Shown here: positions 33,840 through 42,502 of the stretch, piece after piece | Numbering within the stretch: the stretch's first letter is position 1 | Layout: every line of letters begins with the position of its first letter | Source of the DNA: Aestuariibaculum sp. M13 | GTDB lineage: Bacteria; Bacteroidota; Bacteroidia; Flavobacteriales; Flavobacteriaceae | Length of the DNA: 64,000 bases | Direction of reading: 5' to 3' | Assembly: GCF_024723255.1 (NCBI RefSeq) | Contig: NZ_JANIAC010000002.1 | Location: forward strand, 620,001-684,000 | Made by a program: the position numbers and the translations under genes | The notes under the pieces: generated by a model | Databases searched by the model: none | What the model was told of the DNA's origin: nothing | The model's input: only the letters and a program-made list of their open reading frames with translations

Positions 33840-34523
33840 ATGAAATCAGTAATTATTATTGGAGGAAGTAAAGGCATTGGCAATGCTATTTTAAATCAGC
33901 TTATAGACACACACAAAGTCATAAACCTGAGCAGAACAGCTCCCAGTCAGCAACATACCAACCTTCTACATAAAAATTACAACGTTTTAACTGACGAGTT
34001 ACCGGAAATTGAAGCAGCCGATGCTTTAATTTACTGTCCGGGGAGCATTAATTTAAAACCCTTTTCAAGATTATCAATTGATGAATTTAAAGCAGATTTT
34101 GAAATTAATGTCTTAGGCGCCATTAAAGTAATTCAACACTATTTACCTGTTTTGAGGCAAGGAAAAAACCCCTCAATACTCTTGTTTAGTACGGTGGCAA
34201 CAAAGTTAGGCATGCCATTTCACACCAGTGTAGCCATGGCTAAATCGGGCGTTGAAGGTTTGGTGAAATCTTTAGGAGCCGAACTCGCACCCAGCGTTAG
34301 AATAAATGGTATCGCTCCCTCGGTTACCGATACCGAATTAGCATCGAAATTACTTAGAAACGAAAAAATGATTGAAACGATTACAGAACGCCATCCATTA
34401 AAAAAACTATTAAAACCTGAAGAAGTTGCGGAATTGGCTGTATTTTTAATTTCCGATAAAGCATTAGCCATGTCTGGACAAATTTTCCAGATGGATAACG
34501 GCATCGTAACATTTAAAATCTAA
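33840..34523 (+). CDS. Short-chain dehydrogenase/reductase (SDR)
   Basis: A 227-residue NAD(P)-dependent oxidoreductase. The cofactor loop is IIGGSKGIGNAIL (5-17). The Asn of VLGAIKV lies in the active-site helix. LLFSTVATKLGMPFHTSVAMAKSG replaces the usual Tyr-x-x-x-Lys with Val-Ala-Met-Ala-Lys: the catalytic Lys is present, but the Tyr position appears to be another residue, so the activity may differ from classical SDRs. NGIAPSVTDTELASK and GQIFQMDNGI are ordinary for the family. It starts one base after the 76-residue gene. The substrate is unknown. Confidence 0.82.
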   Translation: MKSVIIIGGSKGIGNAILNQLIDTHKVINLSRTAPSQQHTNLLHKNYNVLTDELPEIEAADALIYCPGSINLKPFSRLSIDEFKADFEINVLGAIKVIQHYLPVLRQGKNPSILLFSTVATKLGMPFHTSVAMAKSGVEGLVKSLGAELAPSVRINGIAPSVTDTELASKLLRNEKMIETITERHPLKKLLKPEEVAELAVFLISDKALAMSGQIFQMDNGIVTFKI

Positions 34524-34537
34524 ATAAATAACATTCA

Positions 34538-35083
34538 ATGAGAAATTCAATTTTAATCCTAATTACCATGTTTTCATTCTTTACAAAATCTAATGCACAA
34601 GCCACCCCTGTAGAATCCATTTATGACATACAAATTAACAGTCTTGAAAGTGAACCTATAGATTTATCAACCTTTAAAGGTAAAAATATACTTTTTGTTA
34701 ATGTGGCTTCAAAATGCGGATTTACCGGGCAATATGAAGATTTGCAAAAGCTTTATGACACCTATCAAGACAACCTAATGATTATTGGAGTGCCTTGTAA
34801 CCAGTTCGGTAGTCAGGAGCCTGGTACTGCCGAAGACATTCAAACGTTTTGCCAACGAAACTATGGGGTAACGTTTTTAATGACCGAAAAAGTCAATGTT
34901 AAAGGCGACAACCAACATCCGCTTTACCAATGGCTCACCCAAAAAGCAAAAAACGGGAATATGGATACCTCAGTAAAATGGAACTTTCAAAAATATTTGG
35001 TAAATGGCAATGGACAATTAGTTGATTACTACCTATCGGCTACAAAACCTTTAAGCGATAAGATTACACAACATTTACAATGA
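34538..35083 (+). CDS. Exported glutathione/thioredoxin peroxidase (GPx family)
   Basis: A 181-residue thiol peroxidase that reduces lipid or hydrogen peroxides. The signal peptide is MRNSILILITMFSFFTKSNA, and the mature part is a full GPx fold: VASKCGFTGQYEDLQKLYD with peroxidatic Cys60, VPCNQFGSQEPG (about 85-96), and WNFQKYLV with the conserved Trp. The Cys version (no selenocysteine) with a second Cys in VPCNQF suits thioredoxin-dependent use. It overlaps the TspO gene by four bases (ATGA). Peroxide defence in the envelope fits the photo-oxidative theme of the locus. Confidence 0.92.
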   Translation: MRNSILILITMFSFFTKSNAQATPVESIYDIQINSLESEPIDLSTFKGKNILFVNVASKCGFTGQYEDLQKLYDTYQDNLMIIGVPCNQFGSQEPGTAEDIQTFCQRNYGVTFLMTEKVNVKGDNQHPLYQWLTQKAKNGNMDTSVKWNFQKYLVNGNGQLVDYYLSATKPLSDKITQHLQ

Positions 35084-35541
35084 AAAAAGTAAAGTATTTT
35101 TTAGTCTTTCTTATCATAAATTTCGGAGCTTTAGCTTTAGGGGTCTGGTTGATGCAAAATGGCCCCCTTTCGGAATGGTATTTTAATTTAAATAAAGCCC
35201 CCTGGACACCTCCGGGCTGGGTCTTTGGTGCGGCATGGAGTTTCATTATGTTCTGTTTTTCAATCTACATTGCGTTTTTATGGAACAGCGATTCTTCAAA
35301 AAAAGTAAAATCACTTTTTACTGTTCAATTTTTACTAAATGTAGGTTGGAATTATGTGTTTTTTAATCGACATCTGGTAGGTTTGGGCCTTGTAGTCATA
35401 CTGCTTCTAACAGCTATTATCTGTATTTTTCAATATGATTACCGAAAAATTCTGGGTTTAAAATCCTTGTTTATCACCCCATACATGCTTTGGCTATTTA
35501 TTGCAAATTCACTTAACTTATACATTTGGCTTTACAACTAA
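35080..35541 (+). CDS. tspO: TspO/MBR-family membrane protein
   Basis: A 153-residue protein with five TM helices. The first loop holds the family's NLNKAPWTPPGWVFGAAWSF signature (about 37-56), and LLNVGWNYVFFNRHLVGLG is the helix with the Trp-Asn site. TspO binds porphyrins such as protoporphyrin IX and has been tied to oxygen and light control of photosynthesis genes and to porphyrin-linked oxidative stress. Its start overlaps the GPx stop by four bases. Here, without photosynthesis genes in view, a role in handling light-reactive porphyrins is the most natural guess. Confidence 0.93.
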   Translation: MKKVKYFLVFLIINFGALALGVWLMQNGPLSEWYFNLNKAPWTPPGWVFGAAWSFIMFCFSIYIAFLWNSDSSKKVKSLFTVQFLLNVGWNYVFFNRHLVGLGLVVILLLTAIICIFQYDYRKILGLKSLFITPYMLWLFIANSLNLYIWLYN

Positions 35542-35544
35542 ATT

Positions 35545-36006
35545 ATGAAGATTTATACTTTACATAAAAAGCAAAACTTACCCATTAGCGTTGACGAAGC
35601 CTGGGCATTTTTTTCGGATCCTAAAAATCTAAAAACCATCACGCCCGATTATATGAGCTTCGATATCCTTTCGGGTGCCGATCGTCCTATGTTTTCTGGT
35701 CAGATTATACAATATATCGTCACGCCTATTTTAGGCATAAAAACCAAATGGGTTACCGAAATTACACATGTGGTCGACAAACAATATTTTGTAGATGAGC
35801 AACGCTTCGGCCCCTACCGTTTATGGCACCATAAGCATTTTATAAAACCTATTGATGGGGGTGTTGAAATGGAAGATATTGTAGATTACAAGCTTCCTTT
35901 TGGATTTCTTGGTCAACTCGTTCATCCTATCATGGTTAAACCTAAACTTGAAGAAATTTTTAACTACAGAACTAAAAAATTAGAAGCCCTTTTCGGAACA
36001 CTATAA
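35545..36006 (+). CDS. SRPBCC (START-like) domain protein
   Basis: A 153-residue single-domain protein with the helix-grip fold that encloses a hydrophobic ligand. FFSDPKNLKTITPDYMSFDI, FSGQIIQYIV and GGVEMEDIVDYKLPFG are typical of the ligand-binding SRPBCC proteins next to photolyases. Its ligand is unknown; a porphyrin, carotenoid precursor or lipid is possible. It ends immediately before the ATG of the class I photolyase. Confidence 0.85.
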   Translation: MKIYTLHKKQNLPISVDEAWAFFSDPKNLKTITPDYMSFDILSGADRPMFSGQIIQYIVTPILGIKTKWVTEITHVVDKQYFVDEQRFGPYRLWHHKHFIKPIDGGVEMEDIVDYKLPFGFLGQLVHPIMVKPKLEEIFNYRTKKLEALFGTL

Positions 36007-37314
36007 ATGAAAAAAACAATAAACATCTTCTGGTTTCGTCGCGATCTACGACTTCATGATAACCACGGACTTTTTGAAGCCTTGTCATCTGAACATCCTG
36101 TTTTACCTGTGTTTATTTTTGACATTGAAATCTTAGATAAACTCCCTAAAGATGATGCCAGAGTTACTTTTATTTTTGACGCACTTGAGCACATCAAATC
36201 CACTCTTAAAGGAAAGCATCGTAAATCGTTAGCCATTTATTTTGGTAAACCTTTGGATATTTATAAAACCATTTGCGAAACCTACCACATAAATACGGTG
36301 TTTACCAATCACGATTACGAGCCGTATGCTATGAAACGTGATGCAGAAATTGAAGCGTTCTTAAAAACCAAAAGTATAAATTTCAAAACATTTAAAGATC
36401 AGGTAATTTTTGAGCGTAACGACATTACAAAAGCCGATGGCACCCCTTATGTTGTGTATACGCCATATATGAAGGTTTGGAAATCACATTTTAAATCTCA
36501 AAAAATCACATCTTACCCAAGCGAATCTTTATTAAATGAAATAATTGATGAGCAATCTTTACCAAATGTCGATTTAGAAACTATCGGCTTTACAAGGTCG
36601 GCACAACATATTGAAGATTATAAAATAAATCCTGAACTCATTTCAACTTACGAAGACCTAAGAAATTTTCCTGCTAAAGACGCCACTTCAAAATTAGGCC
36701 CTCACCTACGTTTTGGTACGGTAAGTGTGCGAGTTATGGCCAATAAAGCCAACCAATCTAAAAATGAAGTCTTTCTTCAGGAATTAATTTGGCGTGAGTT
36801 TTTTATGCAGATTTTATGGCATTTTCCACATACGGTTACCAAAAGTTTCAAACCATCCTACGATAGGATTATCTGGAGAAATAATGAAGAAGAATTTAAA
36901 GCCTGGTGTGAAGGAAAAACAGGTTATCCTCTGGTTGATGCCGGGATGAGACAACTCAATGCTACCGGATTTATGCATAACCGTGTAAGAATGCTTGTTG
37001 GTAGCTTTTTATGTAAACATTTATTAATCGACTGGCGTTGGGGTGAAGCCTACTTTGCTGAAAAACTGCACGACTACGAGATGGCCAGTAATATTGGAAA
37101 CTGGCAATGGGTGGCTGGATCTGGTGTAGATGCTGCTCCTTACTTTAGGATTTTTAATCCGACCACACAAATTGAAAAATTCGATAAAAATTTAGAGTAT
37201 ATCAGACAATGGGTTCCCGAATTTCAAGAACTCACCTACCCGCAGCCCATAGTCGATCATAAATTTGCTCGCGAACGCTGTTTGAAAGTCTATAAGGAAG
37301 CTTTAAACAATTAA
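36007..37314 (+). CDS. phrB: Class I cyclobutane-dimer DNA photolyase
   Basis: A 435-residue flavoenzyme that splits cyclobutane pyrimidine dimers with blue or near-UV light. The antenna domain begins [20 protein letters not shown]. The FAD-binding domain has ATSKLGPHLRFGTVSVRVM, GYPLVDAGMRQLNATGFMHN, RMLVGSFLCKHLLIDWRWGE, and the diagnostic ASNIGNWQWVAGSGVDAAPY with both tryptophans, followed by FRIFNP. This is the normal class I pattern. It is the last of the co-directional run, and the gap to the fhs gene is 80 bases. Start ATG 36007 follows the SRPBCC stop without a gap. Confidence 0.93.
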   Translation: MKKTINIFWFRRDLRLHDNHGLFEALSSEHPVLPVFIFDIEILDKLPKDDARVTFIFDALEHIKSTLKGKHRKSLAIYFGKPLDIYKTICETYHINTVFTNHDYEPYAMKRDAEIEAFLKTKSINFKTFKDQVIFERNDITKADGTPYVVYTPYMKVWKSHFKSQKITSYPSESLLNEIIDEQSLPNVDLETIGFTRSAQHIEDYKINPELISTYEDLRNFPAKDATSKLGPHLRFGTVSVRVMANKANQSKNEVFLQELIWREFFMQILWHFPHTVTKSFKPSYDRIIWRNNEEEFKAWCEGKTGYPLVDAGMRQLNATGFMHNRVRMLVGSFLCKHLLIDWRWGEAYFAEKLHDYEMASNIGNWQWVAGSGVDAAPYFRIFNPTTQIEKFDKNLEYIRQWVPEFQELTYPQPIVDHKFARERCLKVYKEALNN

Positions 37315-37328
37315 AGAGTAAGTATAAA

Positions 37329-37372
37329 ATGACAAAAATCACGTCATAACTAGTCTTTATTTTTTAACTTTA
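37329..37372 (+). promoter_or_regulatory. Possible promoter region of fhs with a small inverted repeat
   Basis: An inverted repeat ATGAC (37329-37333) and GTCAT (37343-37347) lies upstream of TAACTTTA (37365-37372), which resembles the -7 consensus with one deviating base and is 22 bases before the fhs ATG. No clear terminator for the photolyase run was found in the gap. Confidence 0.3.
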
Positions 37373-37394
37373 GAAGAACTAAAACTAAAATGAC

Positions 37395-39062
37395 ATGACT
37401 GATTTAGACATAGCAAAAACTGTTACTCTAAAACCTATTACTCAAATTTCTGAAATGTTTGGCATCAACCCCGACGACATTGAAATGTACGGAAAGTATA
37501 AAGCCAAGATTCCATTACAATATATTAACAAAGAAAAGGCTCAAAAAAGCAACCTGATATTAGTTTCTGCTATTTCACCTACTCCTGCAGGCGAAGGTAA
37601 AACAACCATGTCTATTGGGCTTTCTGAAGGCTTGAATCGGTTAAACAAAAAAACAACCGTTGTTTTAAGAGAACCATCTTTAGGACCTGTTTTTGGAATA
37701 AAAGGTGGTGCCACTGGAGGTGGATATTCGCAGGTACTTCCAATGGAAGATATTAACCTTCATTTTACCGGTGACTTTTCAGCCATTGAAAAGGCACACA
37801 ACCTCTTGGCAGCCATCATCGATAATAATATTCAAAGCAAAACCAATTCGCTGCAATTAGACCCAAGAACCATAAGCTGGAAGCGTGTGGTTGATTTAAA
37901 CGACCGTGCCTTAAGACGTGTTATTGTAGGATTGGGCGGAACAACATCGGGTATTCCAAGAGAAACGGGGTTCGACATTACGGCGGCCTCTGAAATTATG
38001 GCCATTCTTTGTTTGGCTCAAAATATTACCGATTTAAAAACACGATTAGGCAAAATTTTTATTGGCTACACCTTTAATAAACAACCTATTTACGCTAAAG
38101 ATTTAAAAGCCGAAGGTGCCATGGCTGCTTTATTAAAGGATGCTATAAAACCTAATTTAGTCCAGACTATCGAAGGTAATCCGGCCATTATTCATGGTGG
38201 ACCATTTGCAAACATCGCTCAAGGAACCAACTCGGTTATTGCGACACTTATGGGGATGTCGCATTCTGAATACACGGTAACCGAAGCAGGTTTTGGTTTC
38301 GATTTGGGTGCCGAAAAATTTTTCGATATAAAATGTCAAAGTGCGGGATTAAAACCAAAAGCCGTTGTGCTTACCACTACTATTCGCGCTTTAAAATATC
38401 ATGGTGGTGCCGATTTAAAATCATTAACCGAAGAAAACATTGAAGTTTTAAAAAACGGACTTCCCAACCTTGAAAAACACCTTGAGAATATTGCAAAGTT
38501 TAACGTGATTCCAGTTATAGCCATTAATAAATTTTCAAGTGATACTCAAGCTGAAATAGATGTCATTAAAACCTTTGCTGCTGCAAAACAAATTAAAATA
38601 GCAGTAGCCGACATTTGGGCCAAAGGTGGTGAAGGCGCTTTAGATTTAGCTCAACAGGTTATAGATGTTGTAGAATCTCCCCATTCAGATTTTAAACCGT
38701 TATACAACTGGAAATCGCCTGTTAAAACTAAAATAGAAACTATAGCAAAAGAAATTTATGGTGCCGAGCATGTTGATTATACAGCAAAGGCAAAATCTCA
38801 TCTCCAAAAAATTTCTGATTTAAAACTCGATCACTTACCCGTTTGTATTGCAAAAACACAAAAATCATTATCCGACAATCCTAAACTGTTGGGGCGTCCA
38901 AAGGATTTTATCATTACTGTTAGAGAAATAGAAATTGCAGCTGGAGCCGGCTTTTTAATTCCAATCACCGGCGACATTATGCGTATGCCAGGACTTCCCG
39001 CCCACCCTGCTTCAGAACACATAGACATTAATGATAATGGAGAAATTAGCGGGTTGTTTTAA
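37395..39062 (+). CDS. fhs: Formate--tetrahydrofolate ligase
   Basis: ATP-dependent enzyme (555 residues) that makes 10-formyl-tetrahydrofolate from formate and THF for purine and one-carbon metabolism. The nucleotide loop is SPTPAGEGKTTMSIGLSEGL (about 57-76). LREPSLGPVFGIKGGATGGG (about 85-104) and IHGGPFANIAQGTNS (about 259-273) are family signatures. Its length is normal. It follows the photolyase locus on the same strand but looks like an ordinary metabolic gene with its own promoter region. The ATG at 37390 is closed by a stop after two codons, so 37395 is the start. Confidence 0.97.
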   Translation: MTDLDIAKTVTLKPITQISEMFGINPDDIEMYGKYKAKIPLQYINKEKAQKSNLILVSAISPTPAGEGKTTMSIGLSEGLNRLNKKTTVVLREPSLGPVFGIKGGATGGGYSQVLPMEDINLHFTGDFSAIEKAHNLLAAIIDNNIQSKTNSLQLDPRTISWKRVVDLNDRALRRVIVGLGGTTSGIPRETGFDITAASEIMAILCLAQNITDLKTRLGKIFIGYTFNKQPIYAKDLKAEGAMAALLKDAIKPNLVQTIEGNPAIIHGGPFANIAQGTNSVIATLMGMSHSEYTVTEAGFGFDLGAEKFFDIKCQSAGLKPKAVVLTTTIRALKYHGGADLKSLTEENIEVLKNGLPNLEKHLENIAKFNVIPVIAINKFSSDTQAEIDVIKTFAAAKQIKIAVADIWAKGGEGALDLAQQVIDVVESPHSDFKPLYNWKSPVKTKIETIAKEIYGAEHVDYTAKAKSHLQKISDLKLDHLPVCIAKTQKSLSDNPKLLGRPKDFIITVREIEIAAGAGFLIPITGDIMRMPGLPAHPASEHIDINDNGEISGLF

Positions 39063-39124
39063 AAAATAGTTTTTAAATTAGAAATTTTTTAAACACTGAA
39101 CTTAACCCAATTCATCTTACTTAT

Positions 39125-40531
39125 ATGAATTTACTGAGAAGCTTCATTTTACTTCTAATATGTTTCTACACGCATTCGCAACAAAATAATAATTTATTTT
39201 CCTCCGAAGTAATAAACGCTAAAAATGAAGTTAAAACAATTGATTGGACACCATTTCAAGACCTTTCAAAATCGTCTCCACAACAAATTATGATGGGTAA
39301 AATATTACTCAACTCAAACAAATATGCATTAACAACCTGGTGGGAAAACCGTGGGTTTTCAGAAACGCCAATAAATAATTATCTAGATCTAAAAGGTATT
39401 ACGGAACATAAAATTCGCCCTGTCGCTGCACAGGCGGAAGCTCTGGCTGGTTCTTTAAGAATGGGACTCTACAACTCTGAAATTACAGGAATTTCTGAAG
39501 GTGAAGCGCAAGCTAAAACGGTTCAGCTAATAAAAAGCTTAGCCCATACACATCAATCAAATTTTGAAGAAGGATGGGGACGAAAATGGCAATCGGCGTT
39601 ATGGGCTGGTTACACCGGTTTCGCCGCATGGATGATGTGGGACAAATTAGATGAACAAACTCAGTTAGAAGTATTAAATATGATTTATAACGAGTGCGAT
39701 TGGGTTATGAATAACAAAGATTCAAAATCCATAAAAACCTACCGAGACCTTACCGGAGTTATTATTAGTCCAGGAGATACTGGCGCAGAAGAAAATGCAT
39801 GGGATAGCCTTATTCTTTCTGTTGCTTGTGCTATGATGCCTGAAAATCCAAACTATGATACGTGGATGAACAAAATGATTTTTCTTAACCTTAATGCCCT
39901 GGCGCGTCCATTAGATTTGAATTTAAATAAAAAATACAATGGCAAACCATTAAATGAATGGTTGGTTGGCACAAATATTAATGACGATGGTACTATTGTA
40001 AATCATCATTTTATTCATCCCGATTATATGACATCGCCTTTTGAGTTTAATCCTATACGTTTTTTTTCACTCGCCCAAACACCTGCTCCCAAAGCCTTAA
40101 AACGACATTTGGATTTAGTATATAAAGCATTTACAGAATTACATTTTCAGGAAGGAGATTCCATTACAGGTGGACAAGTAAAATCTCCCGGAGGAACCAT
40201 TTTCAAAGAGGATACAAACACTATTTTTTACCCTTTAGGTACCGATTGGGGCGAAGGCAGACGCATGAACTTTGTCTCATTTTGCAGTACTGTAGGAACT
40301 TTTGCAAATAACCGTAAAATCAAAGAGGATGCCTCGATGTGGATTTTAAAATATGGGCAATTGGCTCTGGACATGCAAAGCCGATTTAACGATGGACATA
40401 CCTACACAGATAAAAGTGAAGACAGTTACCCTTCCCGAGAAGAATGGGTGGCAGATAAGGCCTTAACAGCCTATCTAACTGAAACTTTAAAATTAATTAA
40501 CAAAACTAAATTTACCAATAAATCGTATTGA
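39125..40531 (+). CDS. Secreted protein of unknown function, probable helical-toroid fold
   Basis: A 468-residue exported protein with the signal peptide MNLLRSFILLLICFYTHSQ. The body is a series of helices with many Trp residues (WTPF, TTWWENRGF, GWGRKWQSALWAGYTGFAAW, GTDWGEGRRMNFVSF), which recalls (alpha/alpha)-toroid carbohydrate-active proteins such as lyases or unsaturated-sugar hydrolases. I cannot place it in a named family. It stands convergent to, and 20 bases from, the end of the xyloglucan-type locus, so a role with carbohydrates is plausible but not shown. There is no lipobox, so the protein should be periplasmic or released. Confidence 0.6.
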   Translation: MNLLRSFILLLICFYTHSQQNNNLFSSEVINAKNEVKTIDWTPFQDLSKSSPQQIMMGKILLNSNKYALTTWWENRGFSETPINNYLDLKGITEHKIRPVAAQAEALAGSLRMGLYNSEITGISEGEAQAKTVQLIKSLAHTHQSNFEEGWGRKWQSALWAGYTGFAAWMMWDKLDEQTQLEVLNMIYNECDWVMNNKDSKSIKTYRDLTGVIISPGDTGAEENAWDSLILSVACAMMPENPNYDTWMNKMIFLNLNALARPLDLNLNKKYNGKPLNEWLVGTNINDDGTIVNHHFIHPDYMTSPFEFNPIRFFSLAQTPAPKALKRHLDLVYKAFTELHFQEGDSITGGQVKSPGGTIFKEDTNTIFYPLGTDWGEGRRMNFVSFCSTVGTFANNRKIKEDASMWILKYGQLALDMQSRFNDGHTYTDKSEDSYPSREEWVADKALTAYLTETLKLINKTKFTNKSY

Positions 40532-40550
40532 CGTTTTTTTCCTATTAATT

Positions 40551-42497
40551 TTAAAACTTATAAATTTCATCTTTGGTTAATGTCTTCCAATTATCAGTTC
40601 TAAATGGTAAGGCAGGAAAACCTTCGTTATTATACAGATTACAATCGCTTGCATCATCTGCCCATCCGTAGCGAACAGCCTGTGGATTTGTAACGTCTTT
40701 TGAATGTGCAATTACTTTATCTCCTTCAATATATGCTTGTGCATAATGAAAAATCTGATCTGCACCTGCTATTTCAAAACCTTTTAAATACCCATATTTG
40801 TCTGAAGTTTTTAATCCTGTTCCTATATTATTAAATATCAGGATTGCCTTGTTGTTATCAATTTCCATAGACTTAAATGCAGGACCACGGCTTACTATTT
40901 TTTCTTGATAAATATCGTTTAATGCCATCGCTGCCAGTCGCTTCCCTACCTCTTGTTTATTTGTAGGGTGTATATCTTTAGGATTTCCTATATCTATAGT
41001 TACTGCCATTCCGGTATTAATCACATTCGCTTCGGTGTTATTCTGCGCTTCTCTTAATTCTGCCCATTTACTACCCGCATTGCTATTACCTCCAAATTCA
41101 TCAAACGTTGATAATTGGACAAAATAAAATGGAAAATCACCCATATTCCAATGTTTACGCCAATCTGCAATCATTAAAGGAAATGCCTTTTTGTATTGTG
41201 CTGCGCGATTAACATTAGCTTCTCCCTGATACCAAAGTACGCCTTGACAAGCAAAAGGTATTAATGGATTAATCATGGCATTAAATAACAAGGACGGATA
41301 TGAATTAGGCGATACAGAACTTTTTACATCGGTTACCAAATATTTCCACTTCCCTGATAGTGGAATTTCAGTTTGACCTACATTCAATTTTAAATCTGAA
41401 GCTTCTCCCCATATTCCACCACCACCCGCATAATCGAATATTTTAATAGAAATAACATTTAAACCTTCTTTTAAAATGTTCTCTTTAATTTGATATACTC
41501 GGTCTTCATCATACCGATTGGTGGTTCCTACTTGTACCCCATTTACATAGGTCGTATCCTGATCGTCTATTTTTGCCAACTTCAACACAGCCACCTTACC
41601 AGCATCTTCTTTAGATACATTAAAGGTTTTACGCATCCATACAACACCATCAAGCTCTCCCAATTCCTGGAGTTCCCATAATTTAGGCGCATACATTTCA
41701 GGCCAATTCGAATCATTAAAACCTACATTTTTGTATTCCCCTTGATTAGATGCATTAATTATATTTCCTTGAACCTGTTCTATACGGCTGTAAACCTCAC
41801 TTTTTTGTTGCTCCTGAAGTTCGTCAATATCGACGTCAGGCATTTGTGAAATCATATTTTTAAACTCTGTACTTCCCTGAAAAGCCTCTCTACTTGTCCA
41901 GGTTTCAACACAGGTACCACCCCATGACGTATTAATAATCCCGATTGGAATTTTTAATTTTTTATATAATTGTTTAGCAAAAAAGTAACCTACTGCGGTA
42001 AAGTCGCCTACTGTATTTTTATTACATATTTGCCAATTACCGCCTGTTAATGTTTTTTTTGGTTGCCCGCTCATAGCCTTTTCTACCAAAAACTGCCTGA
42101 TTTCAGGGTAATCACTATCGTTTTGTTCTGTATAAAAATTATCAGCTTGACTTACCGGCCATTCCATATTTGATTGTCCGCTGCAAATCCAGACTTCGCC
42201 AATTAAAATATCTGTTAACTCGATCTGGTTTTTACCTTCTATAATCATTTTAAAAGGCCCTCCCGCTTCCTGGTCTTTTAAAACTACGCTCCAATTCCCG
42301 TTCCTATCTGCCTTTGTTTTTAAAACCTGATTTTTAAAAACTACCTTTATAGGCTCATGAGGTTTAGCCCACCCCCATACCGGTATAGGTTTATTACGTT
42401 GCATCACCATGCCATCTGAGAACAATTTTGGTAATTTAACCTGCGCACCCACAGTGATGCTTAAACATAGAATTAAAAATGATAAAATAGTTTTCAT
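40551..42497 (-). CDS. SGNH-family acetylesterase (sialate O-acetylesterase-like, CE20-type)
   Basis: A 648-residue exported esterase with the signal peptide MKTILSFLILCLSITVGAQ. The SGNH hydrolase domain is split: CSGQSNMEWPV (about 105-115) holds the catalytic Ser region, WYQGEANVNRA the Gly/Asn block, and DIHPTNKQEVGKRLA the Asp-His of the triad. Between the first two blocks an inserted jelly-roll (about 255-375, WMRKTFNVSKED, VNGVQVGTTNRYDEDRVYQI) is present, as in CE20 xyloglucan acetylesterases. It probably removes acetyl groups from imported side chains. It is the last gene of the minus-strand locus, five bases after the GH29 stop. Confidence 0.82.
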   Translation of the reverse strand: MKTILSFLILCLSITVGAQVKLPKLFSDGMVMQRNKPIPVWGWAKPHEPIKVVFKNQVLKTKADRNGNWSVVLKDQEAGGPFKMIIEGKNQIELTDILIGEVWICSGQSNMEWPVSQADNFYTEQNDSDYPEIRQFLVEKAMSGQPKKTLTGGNWQICNKNTVGDFTAVGYFFAKQLYKKLKIPIGIINTSWGGTCVETWTSREAFQGSTEFKNMISQMPDVDIDELQEQQKSEVYSRIEQVQGNIINASNQGEYKNVGFNDSNWPEMYAPKLWELQELGELDGVVWMRKTFNVSKEDAGKVAVLKLAKIDDQDTTYVNGVQVGTTNRYDEDRVYQIKENILKEGLNVISIKIFDYAGGGGIWGEASDLKLNVGQTEIPLSGKWKYLVTDVKSSVSPNSYPSLLFNAMINPLIPFACQGVLWYQGEANVNRAAQYKKAFPLMIADWRKHWNMGDFPFYFVQLSTFDEFGGNSNAGSKWAELREAQNNTEANVINTGMAVTIDIGNPKDIHPTNKQEVGKRLAAMALNDIYQEKIVSRGPAFKSMEIDNNKAILIFNNIGTGLKTSDKYGYLKGFEIAGADQIFHYAQAYIEGDKVIAHSKDVTNPQAVRYGWADDASDCNLYNNEGFPALPFRTDNWKTLTKDEIYKF

Positions 42498-42502
42498 GGT
42501 TT

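Noticed and set aside
37395-39062. fhs as part of the photolyase operon
   Set aside because: An 80-base gap with its own promoter-like element and an ordinary one-carbon role argue for separate expression; a link through methenyl-THF antenna supply to photolyases remains a weak possibility.
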